DNA of 64,000 bases from Conyzicola nivalis_A. Lineage in GTDB: Bacteria; Actinomycetota; Actinomycetes; Actinomycetales; Microbacteriaceae. Each line of letters opens with the position of its first letter. The stretch's first letter is position 1. The stretch is from positions 1,674,001-1,738,000 of the forward strand of contig NZ_JBEPSJ010000001.1 of NCBI RefSeq assembly GCF_040548875.1, given 5' to 3'. Below the pieces are notes generated by a model, which made no database searches, was not told the DNA's origin, and saw nothing but the letters and a program-made list of their open reading frames with translations. Positions 58,817 through 64,000 of this stretch are shown here, piece by piece. The position numbers were made by a program, and so were the translations under genes.

Positions 58817-59709
58817 GGGTTCGCTTTCAGGTTTGGGATGAGGTCGCGGACGCGGGCCTCGATGTCGTCGCGGATGGCGCGGACACGCGCCAGCGGGAGT
58901 CCGACGGGGTCTTCGAGATCCCAGTCGAGGTAGAGACGCCCGGGATAGACCGGGCAGGCGTCGCCGCAGCCCATCGTGATGACGACGTCGGCGGCCCGCA
59001 CCACCTCGTCGGTCAGCGGTTTCGGGTATTCGCCCCCGACGGGCACCCCGATCTCGTCGAGCACCGAGACGACCACCGACCGCACCGCGTTGGCCGGGGC
59101 GGAACCCGCCGTCCTGACGTGCACGCGATCGCCCGCGAGGTGGCGGAGGATCCCGGCCGCCATCTGCGATCGCCCCGCGTTCTGAACACACACGAACAGC
59201 ACCTCGGGTGTGCGGTCGAGGCGGGGCATGCCCTCCGTCGCGAGAGCGGTGAGCCGGTCGACGGCGAATCGAGACGTGAGCGAGGGCAGGTGGCGGGTGA
59301 TCCGGGATTTCTCGGAGAGCAGCGCGTGGCTTTCGCGCACAAAGCGTTCGACGGTCTCGGCAGCGAACGTGCCCGCGAAGCGCGTCGCGAGATCCAGGGA
59401 GATACGCTCGAGCACCCCGTCGGTCATCTCGGTATCGGAGGTGCCCTGCAGAACCTCCGATATGCGGTCGGCCTGGTCGGGGGCGATCGAGTACCAGACG
59501 GAACGGCCCTCGGGGCGGCGCTCGAGCAGCCCCTCGTCGAACAACGCCTTGACGTGATGACTGACCGTGGGCTGGCGGAGATTCAAGTCCGTCGCCAGCG
59601 AGCCGACCATGCGGCGACCATCCGGGCTGTCCCTGATCAACGACACGATGCGTGACCGCGTCGGGTCGGCGAGGAGTCTGAGCTCGTTCGTCGATCCCGC
59701 AATTCCCAT
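58813..59709 (-). CDS. ArsR regulator - arsenate reductase fusion protein
   Basis: 298 residues. Residues ~1-85 are an ArsR winged helix (RLLADPTRSRIVSLI, LNLRQPTVSHHVKALFDEGLLERRPEG). Residues ~95-160 are a helical region of the kind found in front of some actinobacterial ArsC proteins. Residues ~165-298 are a full LMW-type ArsC (VLFVCVQNAGRSQMAAGIL, VVITMGCGDACPVYPGRLYLDWDLEDP). The classical ArsR metal box ELCVCD is absent, so sensing may use other cysteines. The ATG is inside the palindrome at 59707-59724. Confidence 0.92.
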   Translation of the reverse strand: MGIAGSTNELRLLADPTRSRIVSLIRDSPDGRRMVGSLATDLNLRQPTVSHHVKALFDEGLLERRPEGRSVWYSIAPDQADRISEVLQGTSDTEMTDGVLERISLDLATRFAGTFAAETVERFVRESHALLSEKSRITRHLPSLTSRFAVDRLTALATEGMPRLDRTPEVLFVCVQNAGRSQMAAGILRHLAGDRVHVRTAGSAPANAVRSVVVSVLDEIGVPVGGEYPKPLTDEVVRAADVVITMGCGDACPVYPGRLYLDWDLEDPVGLPLARVRAIRDDIEARVRDLIPNLKANP

Positions 59710-59724
59710 AGATGTGAGTCTATG
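59707..59724. promoter_or_regulatory. ArsR-type operator over the start of the fusion gene
   Basis: CATAGA (59707-59712), six bases, TCTATG (59719-59724). The palindrome overlaps the start codon of the ArsR-ArsC gene and is AT-rich compared with its surroundings, fitting autoregulation. Confidence 0.6.
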
Positions 59725-59777
59725 TGTTTTTACTCGCGCTCGTCGCCGCCTGGTCGCGCCGGGCGTAGTTCGTGCAT

Positions 59778-59817
59778 AAAAAATGCCCGGCCCCCTTGTA
59801 GAACAAGGGAACCGGGC
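59778..59817 (-). terminator. Rho-independent terminator of tRNA-Glu
   Basis: Hairpin AGCCCGGTTCCCTTGT / ACAAGGGGGCCGGGC (minus strand) followed by ATTTTTTATG. It starts a few bases after the tRNA 3' end. One of the few classic U-tract terminators in the window. Confidence 0.85.
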
Positions 59818-59822
59818 TGTTG

Positions 59823-59895
59823 TGACCCCAACCGGATTCGAACCGGTGTTACCGCCGTGAGAGGGCAGCGTACTAGGCCGCTATACGATGGGGCC
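59823..59895 (-). tRNA. tRNA-Glu (anticodon CUC)
   Basis: 73-nt cloverleaf on the minus strand. Acceptor arms GGCCCCA and TGGGGTC plus discriminator A; D arm with TATAGCGGCCTAGTACG; anticodon stem CTGCC/GGCGG (one weak pair) with loop CTCTCAC, anticodon CTC; T arm ACCGGTTCGAATCCGGT. CCA is not encoded. It decodes GAG. Confidence 0.95.
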
Positions 59896-59968
59896 GAAAG
59901 CAACTAGATGAGTATGCCATACGCCGAGGGCACTCACAAACCGAGATGCCCTCGTATCTCGCCCGGGC

Positions 59969-60964
59969 TCAGAAGGGGCCGTCGAGCAGCGCTCGCTCCG
60001 TGGATTCGGGCAGCCCCACCACCGGTCGGTCGGGTCGTTGTGGGGCGACTCCCCCGATCGACGTCAGCCACGCCCAGGTGTCTGCGACGGTCTCGCCGAG
60101 CGGCCTGATCGCGAGGCCGGCGGCAACCGCCTTCGATACATCGCCGCGGTGCATGCCCTCCGCATCGGCACCCGGCGGAAGCCACACCGGCAGCCCGATC
60201 CACGGCTCGGCGCCGGCGGCGACGAGCTGTTCGGGGGTGAACCAGCGCAGCCGTGCCCCACTCCCGGTGGCGGTGGCGGTGACGCACGCTTGGAGCAGGT
60301 CGCGCATCGTCGTGGTGTCGGGCGGGCTCACGACGTTGACGGCGCCGGTCGCTGCCGTGTCGAGACCGAACCCGGCGAGGTCGCGGGCGTCGATGTACTG
60401 GATGCCCGCTTCCGCCGGTCCGGGCGCGACCACGTCGCCGCCACGGGCGATCCGCGACAGCCACCAGGGCAGGCGCCCGATGTTCTCGTGCGGTCCGAGC
60501 ACGAGTCCCGCTCGCAGCAGCAGCGCGCGATCGCCGAAACCGGCGAGGGTGCCGAGCTCGCCGCCACGTTTGGCGCGGGCGTAGTCGTCGAAGCCGGTGT
60601 CGTCGGCCGCGCCGTCCACGACCGCCGCGCTCTCGTCGGCGAGCGCGACCGGCTCGTCGTAGACCGAACGGCTCGACACGTAGACGTACTTGCCGGCGCG
60701 TCCGGAGAGTCGAGCCGCGGCATCCGTCACCGCTCGCGGCGCCCACGACCAGGTGTCGACGACGATGTCCCACTCCCCCGCGCCGAGCGCGTCGAGGCCG
60801 GTCGATCGGGTGCGGTCGCCGACGAGGCCGGTCACGCCGGCCGACGGAGCGCGCGTGCCGCGATTGAGAACGGTGACGTCGTGCCCTCGAGCGAGTGCCT
60901 CGTCGACGAACGCACGACCCACGAACTCGGTGCCACCCAGGACCAGTACGCGCGTCGCTGTCAT
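59969..60964 (-). CDS. NAD-dependent epimerase/dehydratase-like protein (atypical SDR)
   Basis: 331 residues. N-terminal Rossmann motif VLVLGGTEFVGRAFVDEALARGHDVTVLNRG, then WDIVVDTWSWAPRAV, YVYVSSRSVYDEP, DDYARAKRGGE (YxxxK changed to DYARAK, Tyr and Lys kept at slightly different spacing), LLRAGLVLGPHENIGRLPWWL, and IQYIDARDLAGF. The layout fits the extended/atypical SDR group such as mRNA-binding-type or isoflavone-reductase-like proteins. ATG at 60964; 73 bp after the tRNA gene. Substrate unknown. Confidence 0.85.
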   Translation of the reverse strand: MTATRVLVLGGTEFVGRAFVDEALARGHDVTVLNRGTRAPSAGVTGLVGDRTRSTGLDALGAGEWDIVVDTWSWAPRAVTDAAARLSGRAGKYVYVSSRSVYDEPVALADESAAVVDGAADDTGFDDYARAKRGGELGTLAGFGDRALLLRAGLVLGPHENIGRLPWWLSRIARGGDVVAPGPAEAGIQYIDARDLAGFGLDTAATGAVNVVSPPDTTTMRDLLQACVTATATGSGARLRWFTPEQLVAAGAEPWIGLPVWLPPGADAEGMHRGDVSKAVAAGLAIRPLGETVADTWAWLTSIGGVAPQRPDRPVVGLPESTERALLDGPF

Positions 60965-61126
60965 GGGTCCAGAGTGGCGCAGTCTTCGGCCGAGGCCTAG
61001 CGATTCCGCCGTCGGCAGATCGAGGCGGTCGCCGGATCGGGAGATTCGCCTCGCGTGTGTGACGATAGGACTGTCTGCGTCTCGCCGCTTCCTGCGGGTC
61101 TGTCGCGACGAGAACCGGAGGACGCC

Positions 61127-61552
61127 ATGCTCTCGATCGCCTACGTCAGCGTGGCCACCACGCCGATGACCGACGACGAGATCGCGGACCTGCTGATCAA
61201 GTCGCGGCTCAACAACGCGCGCCACGGAATCACCGGGGCTCTCCTCTACCATCGTGACCGCTTCATCCAGATCGTCGAGGGAGACGACGCGACGGTACTC
61301 GCGCGCTTCGAGATCATCGCCGCCGACCCGCGGCACCGCAGCGTGCACAAGATGCGCGAGCGGCAGATCGGGGCGCGTCAGTTTCCACAATGGACGATGG
61401 GGTTCCGCTCCCTCTCCGACGAGTCGCTGAAGCAGCTGGACGGTTTCGAGGACTTCTTCGCCCGCACGGGCCGGGCGAGGCTCGAGCACGCCGACAACGA
61501 GGCACAGCAGTTTCTCGAGTGGCTCGGCGAGTACTGGCTGCCGCCGGCCTGA
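61127..61552 (+). CDS. BLUF-domain blue-light photoreceptor (stand-alone)
   Basis: 141 residues, one BLUF domain and a short helical tail. The FAD-photochemistry residues are in place: Tyr6 in SIAYVS, Asn29/Asn30 in SRLNNARHGITGALLYH, Gln48 in RFIQIVEGD, and Trp89/Met91 in FPQWTMGF. It should sense blue light through flavin hydrogen-bond switching and pass the signal to a partner protein, not encoded next to it. ATG at 61127 is the family start. Unlinked to its neighbours; the c-di-GMP genes at 43.8-48 kb are possible partners only by general analogy. Confidence 0.93.
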   Translation: MLSIAYVSVATTPMTDDEIADLLIKSRLNNARHGITGALLYHRDRFIQIVEGDDATVLARFEIIAADPRHRSVHKMRERQIGARQFPQWTMGFRSLSDESLKQLDGFEDFFARTGRARLEHADNEAQQFLEWLGEYWLPPA

Positions 61553-61569
61553 GTCACTAGCCCGTCTTC

Positions 61570-62076
61570 CTACCAGCCCAGCGCGAAGACGATGTCGTCG
61601 CCGAGCGCTTCTCCAGTGACCCGGTCGAGGTCGGGGCGTCGTTCGAGCCCGGCGGCGAGCGCTGTGCGCTGCGACCCGATGTTCGCGGGGGTCGTGTAGG
61701 CGATGAGCGGATGCGCCGAGTGCTCGTCGCGCCACAGGTCGACCGCGGCACACGCGACCTCGGTCGCGTACCCCTTTCCCCACGCTCGCGGCGTGTAGCG
61801 GTAGGCGAGGTTGAGAACCGTGCGGTCGTTCCATGTCGAGTAGCGGATCCCCGAGAAGCCGACGATCCCCTCGTCGTCGCGCACCGACCAGTAGCCGAAC
61901 CCGTGCTCGTGCCACTGACCGAGCCACTCTCCGAACATGCGCTGCGCGGCCGACCGGTCGGTGAGCGGGCCTGCCGGGTTGAACTCGTTGGTGAGCGGGT
62001 CGGCGTGGATCTTCCACATCTCGTCGAAGTCGACGGCCGAGAGGCGGTCGAGGGAGAGACGCGCGGTGCGGGTCAC
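61570..62076 (-). CDS. GNAT family N-acetyltransferase (RimJ/RimL type)
   Basis: 168 residues. RLSLDRLSAVDFDEMWKIHADP at the start, then YWSVRDDEGIVGFSGIRYS, LNLAYRYTPRAWGKGYATEVACAAVDL (acetyl-CoA loop Q/RxxGxG as RAWGKGYA), and TTPANIGSQRTALAAGLE. Typical of protein or small-molecule acetyltransferases of the RimJ/RimL group. GTG at 62076 overlaps the hydrolase stop, giving the unit PhzF-hydrolase-GNAT. Substrate unknown. Confidence 0.9.
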   Translation of the reverse strand: MTRTARLSLDRLSAVDFDEMWKIHADPLTNEFNPAGPLTDRSAAQRMFGEWLGQWHEHGFGYWSVRDDEGIVGFSGIRYSTWNDRTVLNLAYRYTPRAWGKGYATEVACAAVDLWRDEHSAHPLIAYTTPANIGSQRTALAAGLERRPDLDRVTGEALGDDIVFALGW

Positions 62077-62993
62077 GAGCCGGTAGCCAGGTCGAGGATG
62101 GCTCGCGCGAATTCGCGCGGCGCCTGCTGCGGAACGTTGTGGCCGACGCCGTCGAGTCGTTCCTGGCCGTAGGGCCCGACGAAGTGGTCGCGGTCGTCGT
62201 CGACGGGTCCGCCGAGCACGCCGTCGGCGCCGGTCTCCAGCACGATGGTCGGCACCATGATCGGCGGGGCCTCGGCGAGCGCCGCCTCGAGAGCGTCGTA
62301 GCGCGGATCTCCCTCGACCAGGCCGAAGCGGTGCCGGTAGGAGTGGATCACCACGTCGACGAAGTCGGGGTTGTGCAGACTGGGTGCAGACGCGGCGAAG
62401 GTCTCGGGCGTGAAGTTCCAGGTAGGCGACCAGTTGCGCCACAGCAGTTCGCACAGCTCGTCGCGGTTGCGTTCGAGTCCGAGCCTGCCGCGTTCACCGT
62501 GGAAGTAGTACTGGTACCAGTAGGTCGCCTCCCACGTCGGAGGTGCCGGTTCGTTGGCCGAGGCGATGTGCTGCACGGTGTAGCCGTCGACGGTGACGAG
62601 GCCGGTCACCCGCTCGGGCCGCAGGGCCGCGACGATGCACGCCGCGCGTCCGCCCCAGTCGAAGCCCGCGAGTACCACCCGGTCGATGTCGAGCGCGTCG
62701 AGCAGCGCGATCAGGTCGGCGCCGATGGCTGCCTGCTGCCCCGAGCGGGGCGTCGCGTCGTCGAGAAAGCGGGTGGGGCCGAAGCCGCGCAGGTAGGGCG
62801 CGATGACCCGGTGGCCGGCGTCGGCGAGAACCGGTGCGACCTCGTCGAAGGCACGCACGTCGTACGGAAAGCCGTGCAGCAGCACTACGGGTGCTCCGTC
62901 GTCGGGGCCCCATTGTTCGAACGCGATCTCGAGCACGTCTGTCGTCACGGTCTTCATGCGATCCCCACTGCTCATTTGAGCTGCACCATTCAT
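62073..62993 (-). CDS. Alpha/beta hydrolase with Asp nucleophile
   Basis: 306 residues. VVLLHGFPYDVRAFDEVAPVL, nucleophile elbow VLAGFDWGGRAACIVAAL (Asp where Ser is usual; GFDWGG as in epoxide hydrolases and dehalogenases), and DGVGHNVPQQAPREFA with His. The chemistry expected is epoxide or halide hydrolysis. Its first ATG overlaps the PhzF stop (ATGA); internal ATGs at residues 7 and 13 are also possible starts. Confidence 0.88.
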   Translation of the reverse strand: MNGAAQMSSGDRMKTVTTDVLEIAFEQWGPDDGAPVVLLHGFPYDVRAFDEVAPVLADAGHRVIAPYLRGFGPTRFLDDATPRSGQQAAIGADLIALLDALDIDRVVLAGFDWGGRAACIVAALRPERVTGLVTVDGYTVQHIASANEPAPPTWEATYWYQYYFHGERGRLGLERNRDELCELLWRNWSPTWNFTPETFAASAPSLHNPDFVDVVIHSYRHRFGLVEGDPRYDALEAALAEAPPIMVPTIVLETGADGVLGGPVDDDRDHFVGPYGQERLDGVGHNVPQQAPREFARAILDLATGS

Positions 62994-63835
62994 GCGATCT
63001 CCACGGCCGATCCGTTGACGACGATGCCGCCGGCAGCCGGGATGTCGATCGTCAGAAGGCTCGGCCGGCCGACGTGGGCGCCCTGGTGGATGACCACGCG
63101 CCCCGGCGGTCTGCCGAGCGCGCGCAGGTAGCCGCCGACGGATGCCGCGGCGGAACCTGTCGCCGGGTCTTCGGTGATCACCCCGACCGGAAACAGGTTG
63201 CGGGCCTCGAATTCCGCATCGCCCACGACCCGCAGCGTGGTGACGGTGCCGGCCCAGCCCTGCGTGTCCATCAGCGAGCGCATGGCCGCCGGGTCGAATA
63301 CGAACGAGTCGAATAACCGGCGGGAGGAGAAGACGAGAACCGGATGCCGGTTGCCGGCGAACGAGATGCGTGGCGGCAGTTCGGGGTGCAGATCGGAACG
63401 GGTGGCGCCGAGCAGTGCGAGCAGGCTGTCGAGCACGTCTCCGTCGATGTCGACGACCTCCGGCTCGACGCTCGTGAACGCCGCGGTGAGCTGCCCGCCT
63501 ATGCGGGACGTCTCGATGGTGATCGCGCCGACCGGCGTCTCGAAGTCGAAGGCGCCTTCACCGTCGCGCGCGGCGAGGGCCACGGCGGTGGCGATCGTCG
63601 CGTGACCGCAGAACGGCACCTCGGAGATCGGCGAGAAGTAGCGCAGGCGGCTGCGGCGGGGGTCTTCGTCCACCGCGGATTCTGTGACGAAGGCCGTCTC
63701 GGCATAGCCGACCTCGGCCGCGATGCGCTGCATGTCGGCGTCGTCGAGCGCGGCCGCATCGAGCACGACGCCCGCGGGATTGCCTCCCTCGGGCGTGGAG
63801 GTGAACGCGGCGTAACGCAGGATCTCTGGGGGCAT
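62990..63835 (-). CDS. PhzF family protein
   Basis: 281 residues, isomerase/epimerase fold. YAAFTSTPEGGNPAGVVLDA, AEVGYAETAFVTES with the catalytic Glu, VPFCGHATIATAVALA, and ITEDPATGSAAASVGGYLRALG. PhzF acts in phenazine synthesis, but most family members lie outside phenazine clusters and have unknown substrates; no phenazine genes are present here. ATG at 63835 is used since the 14 upstream codons do not match the family. It heads the PhzF-hydrolase-GNAT unit. Confidence 0.92.
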   Translation of the reverse strand: MPPEILRYAAFTSTPEGGNPAGVVLDAAALDDADMQRIAAEVGYAETAFVTESAVDEDPRRSRLRYFSPISEVPFCGHATIATAVALAARDGEGAFDFETPVGAITIETSRIGGQLTAAFTSVEPEVVDIDGDVLDSLLALLGATRSDLHPELPPRISFAGNRHPVLVFSSRRLFDSFVFDPAAMRSLMDTQGWAGTVTTLRVVGDAEFEARNLFPVGVITEDPATGSAAASVGGYLRALGRPPGRVVIHQGAHVGRPSLLTIDIPAAGGIVVNGSAVEIA

Positions 63836-63891
63836 GGCTCCATGCTCGCAGCATCCGCCGACACCCGGCGTAGCCAATCCGCTTTCGGTGG

Positions 63892-64000
63892 CTACGGCAT
63901 GAGGACGCGGAGCGCCCCCGGAACGATCTCGACGTCGACGGGAAGCAGCGACACCCGCTCGCCGTCGGCGTAGGCGGCGACGTTCTCGGCCTCGATGCGC
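63892..64000 (-). CDS. Diacylglycerol kinase-like protein (only C-terminus in window)
   Basis: The last 36 codons are visible, reading RIEAENVAAYADGERVSLLP then VDVEIVPGALRVLMP and TAG. The pattern (DGE...LPVxVEIVPGALRVL) is typical of the C-terminal end of lipid/diacylglycerol kinase catalytic-domain (LCB5/DagK) proteins. Too short for certainty. It lies 57 bp upstream of PhzF in the same direction. Confidence 0.55.
   Translation of the reverse strand, partial: RIEAENVAAYADGERVSLLPVDVEIVPGALRVLMP

Noticed and set aside
62990..63835. Phenazine biosynthesis locus because of PhzF
   Set aside because: No other phz gene is nearby. PhzF homologues are common outside phenazine clusters.

Overview
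The window is a 64 kb piece of a high-GC Gram-positive genome, most probably an actinobacterium of the family Microbacteriaceae. The evidence is the strong GC bias at third codon positions, frequent GTG/TTG starts, ATGA/GTGA start-stop overlaps, and gene blocks typical of that group: leuCD-murA-plsC-gpsA-ddl-DUF3515-thiL, FHA/PP2C/Ser-Thr kinase clusters, and small proteins that I know mainly from Microbacteriaceae. I see no phage, plasmid, CRISPR array or intact insertion sequence.

Layout. 1-13.8 kb is mostly housekeeping: a partial very-long-chain-type acyl-CoA dehydrogenase, rsmD, a Gfo/Idh oxidoreductase, thiL, a DUF3515 lipoprotein, three tandem 83-bp hairpin repeats, a divergent Ddl, a membrane-anchored MurF-like ligase, a hydrolase, gpsA, plsC, murA and leuDC. 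leuC is preceded by a leucine-rich leader peptide. 13.8-32.3 kb is an envelope-signalling island. Unit A runs giant Ig-repeat protein > MoxR > DUF58 > transglutaminase-like > two GPP34 proteins. Unit B runs PP2C > FHA > Ser/Thr kinase > FHA-HTH > decayed second Ig protein. The two units carry the same 22-bp palindrome and the same extended -10 at identical distances from their first start codons, so they look like one regulon.

32-43.4 kb holds stress and detoxification genes: TerC behind a yybP-ykoY-type manganese riboswitch, YqhA, GlsB, a TetR/DJ-1/quinone-oxidoreductase locus, an AlkD-like protein, Hsp20 with a HAIR operator, a second TetR facing an SDR/NTF2/epoxide-hydrolase operon, and CsbD. 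43.8-48.1 kb is a cyclic-di-GMP locus. A kinase-GAF protein is translationally coupled to an EAL phosphodiesterase, and this pair converges on an RsbQ-type hydrolase coupled to a PAS-GAF-GGDEF cyclase.

48.1-57.6 kb is a fructose/fructan locus: PfkB sugar kinase, LacI regulator with two matching operators, a FrcBCA-like ABC transporter, an ABM-domain protein, and divergent GH68 levansucrase and GH32 fructan hydrolase. The levansucrase would polymerise or transfer fructose outside the cell, GH32 would release it again, the transporter would import it and the kinase would phosphorylate it. 57.6-64 kb holds DUF1697, two arsenate-reductase genes (one fused to ArsR), tRNA-Glu(CUC), an epimerase-like protein, a BLUF photoreceptor, GNAT, an alpha/beta hydrolase, PhzF, and the end of a diacylglycerol-kinase-like gene.

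All assignments come from reading motifs and gene order. No database or structure search was run.
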